Shown in pieces: positions 36,901-45,776 of a stretch of DNA of 64,000 nucleotides. The translations under genes and the position numbers were made by a program. Within the stretch, counting starts at the first letter, position 1; the number at the start of each line of letters is the position of its first letter. Source of the stretch: WTFV01 sp965200895 (GTDB lineage: Bacteria > Acidobacteriota > Vicinamibacteria > Vicinamibacterales > UBA8438); NCBI GenBank assembly GCA_965200895.1, contig CBDAVM010000001.1, positions 62,001 through 126,000 on the forward strand, written 5' to 3'. The notes under the pieces were generated by a model. That model was not told the DNA's origin and ran no database searches. It worked only from the letters and a program-made list of their open reading frames with translations.

Positions 36901-39135
36901 ATTGAAGCGCGGTCAGTGAGCCCCTGCCGTGGGAATGCCATGGCCTACATCCGCGGGGTCTACCCCCGCGGCCTCATTGAAGCTGGATGATCTCCGTAGG
37001 TTCCCATTCTCTATGCGAAACATCCGCGGGGTCTACCCCCGCGGCCTCATTGAAGCTGCCCGAAGACGACGAAAAGGTCACCCGGTCGAACCGTACATCC
37101 GCGGGGTCTACCCCCGCGGCCTCATTGAAGCACCTCTGGTGAGATCGTCAATTTGCGGAGGGCACCCCACATCCGCGGGGTCTACCCCCGCGGCCTCATT
37201 GAAGCGCGGAGGGGCGTCACTCCGGTTACGGAAGTAGTATAACATCCGCGGGGTCTACCCCCGCGGCCTCATTGAAGCATCCGCTTCCTCATCCGTCATG
37301 ACTTCGATCTTCTCTCCCACATCCGCGGGGTCTACCCCCGCGGCCTCATTGAAGCGGCGGGTACCGAATGAGCGCCCGCGTCCCGGCGCCGAGACATCCG
37401 CGGGGTCTACCCCCGCGGCCTCATTGAAGCGCGTGTGATCTGGCCGAAGTACCGTGTGCGAGCGACACATCCGCGGGGTCTACCCCCGCGGCCTCATTGA
37501 AGCGTGCTCGCCCGTGACAGCATGTGGCCATCGGTGGCCGTACATCCGCGGGGTCTACCCCCGCGGCCTCATTGAAGCGTGCCGCGACGCGACTGGGTCG
37601 GCCGCGTCATCGAGACATCCGCGGGGTCTACCCCCGCGGCCTCATTGAAGCGGCAAGCCTGCTTTTTTGTTCAGATAGATCTGGTGACGTACATCCGCGG
37701 GGTCTACCCCCGCGGCCTCATTGAAGCCAACCTGACTCCACGCCCATTCCGCTGCGACGCGGAAACATCCGCGGGGTCTACCCCCGCGGCCTCATTGAAG
37801 CCCTTAGCCATTTTTGGCTACCTCCTGCTGGGAAGTTGAGACATCCGCGGGGTCTACCCCCGCGGCCTCATTGAAGCGAAAGCGACTGCCACTCAAGAGC
37901 AGAGACCACCTCACATCCGCGGGGTCTACCCCCGCGGCCTCATTGAAGCCTCTTGAGACTCATGACACGATCCGTTCCGCAGTCGAACATCCGCGGGGTC
38001 TACCCCCGCGGCCTCATTGAAGCGAGCAGATCCGCATTCCGGTCCATTGTTGGGCGCCGGAACATCCGCGGGGTCTACCCCCGCGGTTTCATTGAAGCTA
38101 GTCGACAGAGTCATTACTCTCATCGACCGTCGTCGAACATCCGCGGGGTCTACCCCCGCGGCCTCATTGAAGCATCCAGGGGGTCAACGAGCGGCTGAGA
38201 ATCAGGGACACATCCGCGGGGTCTACCCCCGCGGCCTCATTGAAGCAAGGAGGACGGCCTGTCGGACATGGACGGGCAGGGCAAACATCCGCGGGGTCTA
38301 CCCCCGCGGCCTCATTGAAGCCCGCGGGGGCATGAAGGCGAGATAGAAGGTGCCTGGTACATCCGCGGGGTCTACCCCCGCGGCCTCATTGAAGCGTGGG
38401 TATGCCGCTTCCACCTTGGCGGCGCCGCCAGGATATCCGCGGGGTCTACCCCCGCGGCCTCATTGAAGCTTCAGGACGGCGCGGGCGGCGAGGCCGCCGG
38501 GTGGAAACATCCGCGGGGTCTACCCCAGCGGCCTCATTGAAGCACGACCGCCGGCATGTTGACCGTCGAGCCGCCAGTGAACATCCGCGGGGTCTACCCC
38601 CGCGGCCTCATTGAAGCGGCCGTGAGCGTTTCCGCGTCTACGCCGACTGCGGTAACATCCGCGGGGTCTACCCCGCGGCCTCATTGAAGCTTGACACTCT
38701 GCGTATACTGATCGGATATGTGAGAAAACATCCGCGGGGTCTACCCCAGCGGCCTCATTGAAGCGGCTAGTGTCTAAGGTATGCAATCCGGCGTTTCCAA
38801 CATCCGCGGGGTCTACCCCCGCGGCCTCATTGAAGCCACTCGCCAGGCTCCGTAAGGACCCGCTCAACCGAACATCCGCGGGGTCTACCCCCGCGGCCTC
38901 ATTGAAGCATCTTCGATCTGGACTTCACGCCACGGCTGCGCGCTGGCACATCCGCGGGGTCTACCCCAGCGGCCTCATTGAAGCTACTAGCCCGCGATAT
39001 CGTAGGCATCAGCTCTTACGACCGTACATCCGCGGGGTCTACCCCCGCGGCCTCATTGAAGCGGCCGGGTCGGACGTGTAGGCGCGTAGGTTCTACGCAC
39101 ATCCGCGGGGTCTACCCCCGCGGCCTCATTGAAGC
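30994..39135 (+). CRISPR. main CRISPR array, 110 repeats before the IS21 insertion
   Basis: A 37-nt repeat beginning ACATCCGCGGGG and ending CTCATTGAAGC recurs 110 times by hand count, with start-to-start distances of 72-78 bp and spacers of about 35-41 nt. It contains an 8-bp stem CCGCGGGG/CCCCGCGG with a 5-base loop. Repeats 18-25 (starts 32264 to 32786) end in T instead of C. Isolated variants occur at 31889, 34492 and 38062. Beyond 38400 damage increases: 38433 starts ATATCC, 38507, 38728 and 38948 have A in the second stem arm, and 38654 lacks one C. The damaged end is far from cas2, so it is the old end. Confidence 0.97.
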
Positions 39136-39269
39136 ACTGGGGCGTCTGTTGGCGACAAGTGTAAATCTCCCATTTATGGCAACCGAAAACTGCACACATT
39201 GCTGGTGGTCGGGAGCCGGTTTGCGTCCCACGATGTTGGGGAATCCAACAGCGAGGGGGCGGGGCGCAG

Positions 39270-40297
39270 ATGCATGGATGGGAGACGAGGATGCTGCTGA
39301 AGCACTACCTGGAGCGGGGCGTCTCGAAGGCGGCGTTGGCGAGACGCTTCGGAGTGAGCCGGCGCACGATCCACGCGTGGGTTGAGACGGGCCAGCTCGA
39401 CCGCGACCTGTCGTCGGGCCACTCGCGCTACGCGCCGCGGCCAGCGGCGCCGCAGAAGCTGGCGCCCTACATGGGGATCATTACGGCGCGCCTGGAGGAG
39501 TTCCCGGAGTTGTCGGCCAAGCGCTTGTTCGACGAAATTCGGGCGTCCGGCTACCCTGGCGGCTACAGCCGCGTGCGGGACTACGTCCGGACGGTGCGCC
39601 CACGTCCGGCGGCCGAGCGGGTAGTGCGGTTCGAGACACCGCCGGGACATCAGGGCCCGGTGGACTTCGGGACGTTCGCGCTACCCTGGGGCCGCCGGCA
39701 TGCCCTGGTGGTGGTTCTGAGCCACTCACGGCTGCTGTGGCTGCACTTCTACTCTACCAGCGGCAGACGATGGCGGTGCTGACCGCGGGGCTGGAGCGCG
39801 CGTTCGCGCGCTTCGGCGGCGTGCCCCGCGAGCTGTTGTTCGACCAGATGCGTGCGGTGGTGCTGTCGGACGGCCGGGTGGGCGGCGGCGAGTTGGTGCT
39901 CAACGCGGAGTTTCTGCGCTTTGCCGCGCACTGGGGGTTTCATCCGCGGGCCTGCCGGCCGTATCGAGCGCAGACGAAGGGCAAGGTGGAGCGGCCGATC
40001 CGCTATATCCGGGACGGCTTCTTCTACGGCCGCACGTTCCTCAACGACGACGACCTCAACGCGCAGGCAGCGCACTGGCTGGAGCAGACGGCCAACGTGC
40101 GCCGGCACGGCACGACGGGCGAGCGTCCGGTGGACCGCTTCACGCGGGCCGAGCGTGAGGAGCTGCGGCCCCTGGCGGCGTGTCCCTACCGGCGCGTCGG
40201 CGTGCGCTCCACACCGGCGCCGGTCCCGCGGCTCGTGGCCGAGACGGTCAAGGTCGAGCGCCGCGCGTTGCGCGTCTACGCGGAGGCGGCGCGATGA
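39270..40297 (+). pseudogene. istA: IS21 transposase IstA, frameshifted
   Basis: The N-terminal frame (39270 to about 39755) has a helix-turn-helix (VSKAALARRFGVSRRTIHAWV) and the first catalytic Asp in GPVDFGTF. Around 39754-39760 the frame shifts. The continuation (QTMAVLTAGLERAFARFGGVPRELLF) contains the second Asp in LLFDQMRAV and the Glu in KGKVERPIRY, and ends at 40297. An extra two bases (or one missing) in TTCTACTCTACC explains the break. All DDE residues survive, but no single protein holds them, so the copy is probably inactive unless frameshifting occurs. Confidence 0.85.
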
Positions 40298-41091
40298 AGG
40301 CCGCGGAAGGCAACCGGCGCGACCGGCTGCGGGCGATGCTGGCGGACCTGAAGATGCCGGGCGCGCTTGAAGCGGTCGATGGCGTGTTGGCCCAGGTCGA
40401 CAGCGGCGCGGTGACCGCCGGCGAAGCGATCGAGTTGATGCGCAACGCGCAGATCGCGTTGCGCAACAACCGGCGGCTGCAGGCGGCGATGCGCTCCTCG
40501 CGTCTACCGGCCGTCAAGACGCTGGCGCAGTTCGACTTCAGCTTCCAGCCGAGCGTCAAGCGCGAGCAGGTCGAGAGCCTGCACGAGCTGGGATTCGTTG
40601 ACCGCGCCGAGAACGTGATCCTGCTGGGTCCGCCCGGCGTAGGCAAGACGTACTTGGCGATCAGCCTCGCGGTGACGGCCGCCGAGGCCGGCCGCCGCGT
40701 CTACTACGGCACGCTGGCGAGCCTGATCAACTCGCTCAGCGAAGCGAGGGCCGCAGGCGAGTTGACCCGGCGGCTGCGGGTGCTGACGCATCCGGCGTTG
40801 TTGGTCGTCGACGAGATCGGCTACCTGCCGGTGACGCAGGACGGCGCCGTGCTCTTCTTCCAGTTGATCAACGCCCGGCACGAGCGGGCGTCGACGGTGC
40901 TGACCTCGAACAAGGGCTTCGAGGAATGGGGCAGCGTGCTTGGCGACGAGGTGATGGCAGCAGCGCTCATCGACCGGCTGTTGCACCACTGCCACGTGGT
41001 CAACATCCGCGGCAACAGCTACCGGCTGCGGGAACAGCAGGAGTGGCTGCGGACCGCGGCAGACAAGCGCCGCGAGGGAGTCGCGACGTGA
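40294..41091 (+). CDS. istB: IS21 helper ATPase IstB
   Basis: IstB is the DnaC-like AAA+ ATPase that directs IstA to target DNA. The 265-residue protein has Walker A GPPGVGKT, Walker B LLVVDEIGYLP and the sensor region STVLTSNKGFEEW, with a normal length. The ATG overlaps the istA stop by four bases. It is intact although its partner istA is broken. Confidence 0.93.
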   Translation: MKAAEGNRRDRLRAMLADLKMPGALEAVDGVLAQVDSGAVTAGEAIELMRNAQIALRNNRRLQAAMRSSRLPAVKTLAQFDFSFQPSVKREQVESLHELGFVDRAENVILLGPPGVGKTYLAISLAVTAAEAGRRVYYGTLASLINSLSEARAAGELTRRLRVLTHPALLVVDEIGYLPVTQDGAVLFFQLINARHERASTVLTSNKGFEEWGSVLGDEVMAAALIDRLLHHCHVVNIRGNSYRLREQQEWLRTAADKRREGVAT

Positions 41092-41114
41092 CCACCAAGC
41101 CGACGGTCTCGCGA

Positions 41115-41169
41115 CGCGTTTCGGGCCGGACTCCGGTCGCTCCGCTCCCTACGTCCGACCCGAAACGCG
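41115..41169. repeat. 17-bp imperfect inverted repeat downstream of istB
   Basis: CGCGTTTCGGGCCGGAC (41115-41131) pairs with the complementary arm at 41153-41169 with one mismatch and a 21-base loop. It lies inside the IS between istB and the right end. It may be a terminator-like hairpin protecting against read-through, although no T tract follows. Confidence 0.5.
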
Positions 41170-41291
41170 CGGTGGACACCAACGGGAGAACGTCAGATCC
41201 GACCGCGCCGGCCTCGCTGAAAGTGTGCAGTTTTCAGTTGCCAAAAGTGTGCAGTTTTCAGTTGCCATTGACAAGCTTCCCAACCGTGGGC

Positions 41292-41402
41292 ACATCCGCG
41301 GGGTCTACCCCCGCGGCCTCATTGAAGCGGCCGGAAGCCGGTTGCCTGGTGCACCGTGTCCAGCGACATCCGCGGGGTCTACCCCCGCGGCCTCATTGAA
41401 GC
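41292..41402 (+). CRISPR. last two repeats of the main array, beyond the IS21
   Basis: Repeats 111 (41292-41328) and 112 (41366-41402) have the full 37-nt consensus and enclose a 37-nt spacer. They belong to the same array as 30994-39135. Directly after the last repeat the sequence reads as the C-terminal part of an ImmA-like gene. Confidence 0.95.
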
Positions 41403-41594
41403 TCCGGCAGATCCCACGCCCAGCAGATCGTGTGCGCGACGACGCTCTCTCGCATGAGCCGCCGGTTCGTTCAGGCGGTCGTGGTCAGCACGCTGGAGGG
41501 GCAGACGCTCTATCGGGACGCCTATCGCATGCTTGGTATCTCCAGGACCGAGACCTTCGACCGCCTCGGACGTGAAGTCGGGGCGTTGTCGTGA
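41403..41594 (+). pseudogene. ImmA/IrrE-family metallopeptidase, C-terminal remnant
   Basis: In the frame beginning at the first base after the last CRISPR repeat, the peptide includes RMSRRFVQAVVVSTLEGQTL and YRDAYRMLGI, and ends at 41594. This is the C-terminal signature of XRE/ImmA antitoxins paired with DUF4411 toxins. The N-terminal DNA-binding and HExxH parts are missing, so the array end truncates the gene. Confidence 0.65.
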
Positions 41595-41812
41595 TCCGGT
41601 ACCTCCTCGACGCAAACGTCTTCATTCAGGCCAAGAATCTCCACTACGGCTTCGACTTCTGCCCCGCATTCTGGGACTGGCTGATCCGCAGGAACGAGGA
41701 CGGAACGGTGGCGAGCGTCGAGAAGGTCGCCGATGAACTCCATGCCGTTGACGACGATCACGACGCACTGTACAGGATCGCACGTGCGGAACGGGCGGGC
41801 GCGGGCGGCTGA
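41591..41812 (+). pseudogene. DUF4411 PIN-like toxin, truncated
   Basis: The frame starts at a GTG overlapping the ImmA remnant stop and reads IRYLLDANVFIQAKNLHYGF DFCPAFWDWL, the DUF4411 N-terminus with the first PIN-domain Asp. After VEKVADEL (about 41740) similarity ends, and the frame closes at 73 residues of an expected 160 or so. It is the toxin half of an ImmA-DUF4411 pair, now lacking most catalytic residues. Confidence 0.65.
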
Positions 41813-41864
41813 CGGGGCGTGATTCTCGGGCGGGCGGTGGGCTGCGCCGGGAGCAACGGGGTGG

Positions 41865-42266
41865 TCAGTCGACCGGGTTGGCTGGCGCAGTCCGTTCGAG
41901 GAGCTGGAGCAGCATTCCGCGGAGTTCGCGGATGTCGGTCTGCGTTTCGGCGTGGCGTCCGCGGATCTCGGCCTGCAAGTCGGCACGCATCGAGTGCATC
42001 TCGGTGCGGAGCTCGGTGCGGAGCTCCTGCATCTCAGTGCGGAGCTCGGTGCGCATCTCGCGCATGTCGATCTGCAACTGGCCCATCTGGGCGTTGGTGT
42101 CGTCGATCCGGGCGTTGATGACCAGGAGCGCGGTGCTGGTGAGAGTGACCAGCAGGATTCCGAGGGCGACGCCGGTGGTGACGATCCACTTGGCGTCGGC
42201 CGAGAGTCTCGGCTGCCTTTCGGGGCTGTCAACGTGCTCGGCGACGGGCGCGGTGGGGTCGGCCAT
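41865..42266 (-). CDS. membrane-anchored coiled-coil protein
   Basis: This 133-residue protein of unknown function has a short polar N-terminus, one transmembrane helix (about residues 28-50) and a long coiled coil with heptad-like repeats of MRTELRTEM. Such proteins are common in acidobacteria and proteobacteria and resemble the fragment at 8567-8817. The ATG at 42266 is preferred to upstream starts because the hydrophobic segment then lies near the N-terminus. It stands alone between the DUF4411 remnant and the left end of the next IS. Confidence 0.6.
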   Translation of the reverse strand: MADPTAPVAEHVDSPERQPRLSADAKWIVTTGVALGILLVTLTSTALLVINARIDDTNAQMGQLQIDMREMRTELRTEMQELRTELRTEMHSMRADLQAEIRGRHAETQTDIRELRGMLLQLLERTAPANPVD

Positions 42267-42333
42267 GTCGTCGACGTTCCTTGACGTGATTCTACACGGG
42301 ATTCGAGATGGCGGTGACTCGGTCCTAGCGCTC

Positions 42334-44735
42334 AATCACAGTTGACACAGGCCGTGGCTCAGTGTAAAAGGTTTCTGTGCGTGTTGGCCTGCGGATGTTG
42401 CAGCCGGAGACGGTGGGCTGGCTGCGGCAGGAGTTGGTTCGGGGGTCGTTGTCGCGTGCGGCGCTGAGCCGTGGTCTTTGCGAACGCGACGGGTGGCGCA
42501 ACGCGCGTGGGTCGCTGTGCTCGGCGTCGGCGCGGAAGGCTTTGCCTGGCTTGGCGGCGGAGCTGGGCCTGCCTCTGCCGTCGGCGCAGCCGGGTCCGCC
42601 GGTGGGTTGTGTGGTCGGGGTCGGGTCTGAGATTTCGCTGACCGAGTTTGCGGGCAGCCTGTCGTCGTTGGGGGAGGTTCACCTGCGGTTGGCGGAGACG
42701 GCGCTTGCGCGTCAGCGGTGTTGTGCACTTCTGGCGGCTGCGCATCCTTTGGGCCGTTGTCGGGCTCCGGGCTGCCGGGTGACGTATCTGGTGGATTCTT
42801 CGGCGGGCGCGTTGGGTGTTTTGAGCTTTGTGTCGGCTCCGCTTCGTCTGGGTCCTCGGGACGCGCATCTGGGCTGGGACGCTCGGACGCGGGGGGCACG
42901 GATTGGTCAGGTGGTATTGAACGACCGATTCCTGCTGCTTCCCGGGGTTCGTGTTCCGCACTTGGCGTCGCAGGTTCTGGGCCGTGCGGTGGGTCGTTTG
43001 GCGTCGGACTGGGCATTGTGTCACGGGGTTCGTCCGGTTCTGGTGGAGACGTGCGTGGCGTCGTCTCGTCGTGGCACGAGCTATCGGGCGTCGGGCTGGC
43101 GGTGTGTGGGCCGTACGGCGGGTCGTCCTCCGGGGTCATCGGTTTCTGTGGAGCCGAAGGATGTCTGGCTTCGGGGCCTGGCCCCGGACTGGGCGGAGAC
43201 GCTGCGTCGGGCTGCGCCCAGGGAGTTGGGTTCGTTTCCGGGGTTGGGGGAGGAGGCTGCGGGCGCCGGCAGTTGGTCTCGGTGCGAGTATTCGCGTTCG
43301 GACCTGGCCGACGGTCGGCTGCGTCGTCGTCTGGCGCAGATGGGTGCGGCCTGGGAGCAACATCCTGGTGCGCCTCTGCCGGCGGTGTTTGCCGGCAGCG
43401 CCGAGCAACAGGCGGCCTACCGTTTCCTGCACAATGGAGCGGTGAGTAGCGCGGACATTCTGCAACCGCATCGGGAGGCGCTGGTCGAGCGCAGCCGTGC
43501 GGAGTCGGTGGTGCTGCTGGTGCAGGACACGACGACGCTCAACTACACGGGTCTTCGGGACAGCACGACCGGGCTGGGGCCGCTGGGAGAACGGTCTGGC
43601 GGCGGTCGGGGTCTGTTCGTGCACGCGGCGGTGGCGTTCACCGAGGGGCGCCGGCCGTTGGGGGTGAGCGGTCTGGAGACGTGGGCGCGGCCGGATGGCG
43701 CGCCCACGTCCGAGCGCGCATTGGAGAGCCGGCGCTGGTTCCGGGGATTCGACCAGGGTCGCGAATTGGGGCGGGCGTGTCCGGGCACGCGGGTGGTCGT
43801 GGTCGGCGACCGCGAGAGTGACATCCATGCGCTGTTGCAGTGGCAGGCGCAGCATGCGGCTGAAGCGGGGCTGGTGAGCGGGCCTGCGCCAGCCGGCGGC
43901 GGCGGGTGAAAGTATGGGACGAGCGGTTGCGGGCGATGATGCTCCGGCCGCTGGCGTCTCAGCCGGACTTCGAGACCCCGGTGCGCACCAACCGGCCGGT
44001 GCACATCGACTCGCAGGGCGGCAAGCGGGCGCGCGAGGCGCGCACGGCGCGGACCGAGTTGCGCATCGGGCGGGTGCAGGTGCAGCCGCCCAAGGACCAG
44101 ACCGACGCGGCGCCGCTGACGGCCTGGGTGGTGCGGGTGCTCGAAACCGACCCGCCGCCGGGACACGAGCCGCTCGAATGGCTGCTGGTGTCGAGCGAAG
44201 GCGGCCCGACGGCCGAATGGGCCGAGCGCATTGTCGGCTGGTATGAGACCCGCTGGGGCATCGAAGAGTATTTCCGGGTGCTCAAGAGCGGCGCCCGCAT
44301 CGAGGACCGGCGCTTGCAGGAAGCCGACGCGCTGGCCAAGTGCCTGGCCTTCGACGCCATCACCGCCTGGCGGGTGTGCTCCCTCAGGGGCTACGCGCGC
44401 GACGCGCCCGACACGCCGGCAGCCCAGGTCCTGACCGACGACGAGAAGCGCGTGATCGGAGCCGTCGTGCAGGCCGAAAGACTGCTGCCGCCAGCCGAAC
44501 GAGACCGGCCATTGCCGCCCGACATCCGCGCCTGGGTGATGCTGCTGGCGCGCATCGCCGGCTGGCGACCGACAAAGCGTAGACCGCTGCCGGGCAACGA
44601 AGTGCTGTGGCGCGCCTGCGTGCAACTACAGATGATGGTACGAGGAGCCCAAGCCGCCCGCGCACCCTGAACCGCAACCCGAATCGACGTAGACCGGGCG
44701 ACCAACGCCGGACCGTTCCTGAGTCAACCGTGATG
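42334..44735 (+). mobile_element. insertion sequence with DruA-like/IS4-type transposase
   Basis: The ends AATCACAGTTGACACAGG (42334-42351) and, inverted, CATCACGGTTGACTCAGG (ending at 44735) form imperfect inverted repeats. TAGCGCT is present directly outside both ends (42326-42332 and 44736-44742), consistent with a 7-8 bp target duplication. The single transposase gene inside is frameshifted. The exact end could be one base different. Confidence 0.75.
42377..44670 (+). pseudogene. DUF4338 (DruA-like)-IS4/Tn5-type transposase fusion, frameshifted
   Basis: The first part (residues about 10-290) carries the DUF4338/DruA pattern: VVLNDRFLLLPGVRVPHLAS, DWALCHGVRPVLVETCV, YRASGWRCVGRTAGR and KDVWLRGL. 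A Tn5-like DNA-binding region follows (DLADGRLRRRLAQMG, AAYRFLHNGAVS), then the DDE domain with Asp in LVQDTTTLNYTG and Asp in VVGDRESDIHAL. Between about 43876 and 43906 the frame shifts. The rest (RRRVKVWDER ... YETRWGIEEYFRVLKSG with the catalytic Glu) ends at 44670. The DruA half uses more T-ending codons than the second half. Whether a frameshift event rejoins the two parts in vivo is unknown. Confidence 0.75.
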
Positions 44736-44744
44736 TAGCGCTAG

Positions 44745-45065
44745 CGCGTAGCCGGCCGTACCCGACGACAGATGTATGCCGAACCGCGCGCCGACCCGAA
44801 CCGGCACCGGCACCGCGGGCACCACGCTGACCGAGAAGGCGGACTCCCGGTTCCTGTCGACGCCGGAGGTGGCGGGACGCCCCGGCTGCAGGACCGACAC
44901 CACGCGAACGCCCGGCAACGCCGGACCCGCCGCGAGCGCGCCGCCGGACGCCGGACCCGGGAGGAATGCCGCACGAGCACCCGCCGGCGTCGGACCCGCC
45001 GCCGCCAGCGCCACCGCGGCGGCCGAGGCGGCAGCACCTGCCCGAGCTCGCCATCGCATCGTCAT
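44745..45065 (-). pseudogene. DUF4384-like secreted protein, 3'-truncated
   Basis: ATG 45065 follows a strong GAGGAGAGGCG ribosome binding site and a signal peptide (about residues 5-32). The body reaches VPVPVRVGARFGIHLSSGTAGYA, nearly identical to the start of the DUF4384 domain in the next gene (45104-45700). The frame then runs into the IS at 44744. The missing part is not found across the IS, so a deletion probably came first. Confidence 0.6.
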
Positions 45066-45103
45066 TTTCGCCTCTCCTCCTCGCCTCTCCTCGACCGTTC
45101 GCG

Positions 45104-45700
45104 TCACGCGACGACCCGCAGGCAGACCTCGTCAGCGGCCCAGGACGTGGCCGGCAGGTCGCGGGCGGCGCGGTTCAACTGCGACACGAACGTGCGGCCG
45201 TTCAGCGCCGTGCTCACCGGCATGGTCAGCGTGTCGTTGCCCGAGAAGCCGCCGAACGGCTGCCGCGTGACCAGCAGGATCGCGCGGTTGAACCCCACCG
45301 GCTGGTCGGCGCGCAGCACGAACCCCTGCGACGACGGGTACTCCAGGCTCCCAGCCGGCAACGGCATGTTCTCGGCCAGCACCTGCACCGAGTACACCGG
45401 GTCGATCACGTAGAGGCTCGCGTAGCCGGCCGCGCCCGACGAAAGCTGGAAGCCGAGCCGCGCGCCGACCCGAACCGGCACCGGCACCGTCGGCACCAGA
45501 CTGACCGAGAACGGATCCGTATCGGCGAACTGTTCACTCATGCGAACCAACTCGTCGGCGCTGAGACCGCACGGGCTCGTGGGGAACACCGCGGGGCCCC
45601 GCGCCGCGCACGAACCGACGACCGTCGCCGCGACGAGCAGCCACACCCGGGACACCGGAAATCCCCTCGACGCAAGACACCTGCACAGGGTTGAGATCAC
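45104..45700 (-). CDS. DUF4384-domain lipoprotein candidate
   Basis: This 198-residue protein starts at GTG 45700 behind GGAGGAG. A hydrophobic segment ends in VVGSC (about residues 20-30), a possible lipobox. The DUF4384 beta domain follows, with VRVGARLGFQLSSGAAGYASLYVIDP and VLAENMPLPAG. DUF4384 proteins are often encoded with caspase-like peptidases, and a broken caspase gene lies about 1 kb upstream. No enzymatic function is known. The 38-bp gap to the next gene and the shared strand suggest one transcript with the truncated paralogue. Confidence 0.7.
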   Translation of the reverse strand: MISTLCRCLASRGFPVSRVWLLVAATVVGSCAARGPAVFPTSPCGLSADELVRMSEQFADTDPFSVSLVPTVPVPVRVGARLGFQLSSGAAGYASLYVIDPVYSVQVLAENMPLPAGSLEYPSSQGFVLRADQPVGFNRAILLVTRQPFGGFSGNDTLTMPVSTALNGRTFVSQLNRAARDLPATSWAADEVCLRVVA

Positions 45701-45776
45701 TGGACTCCTCCGAATCCGGCGCGGGCGCGCGCCGGCGCGGCTGCGGGAACGCGACGGCTCCCGGCGATGCAACGGC

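Larger units (their letters stand above)
39160..41273 (+). mobile_element. IS21-family insertion inside a CRISPR spacer
   Basis: The element starts TGTAAATC and ends TTGACA. Both ends carry related internal sequences (GGCAACYGAAAACTGCACAC), present once at the left and twice in tandem at the right (41221-41267), as is usual for IS21 multiple terminal repeats. GACAAG occurs on both sides (39154-39159 and 41270-41275), either as the target duplication or partly as the element end. Removing the element restores one 40-nt spacer between repeats 110 and 111. Genes istA (broken) and istB lie inside. Confidence 0.85.

Noticed and set aside
31000..39130. Many short open frames reading GVYPRGLIEA or SAGSTPAASLK
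   Set aside because: They are translations of the CRISPR repeat in different frames, not genes.
42336..43139. Pro/Thr-rich minus-strand frame over the DruA-like region
   Set aside because: Antisense to the transposase fusion, whose domains are recognisable; no start signal.
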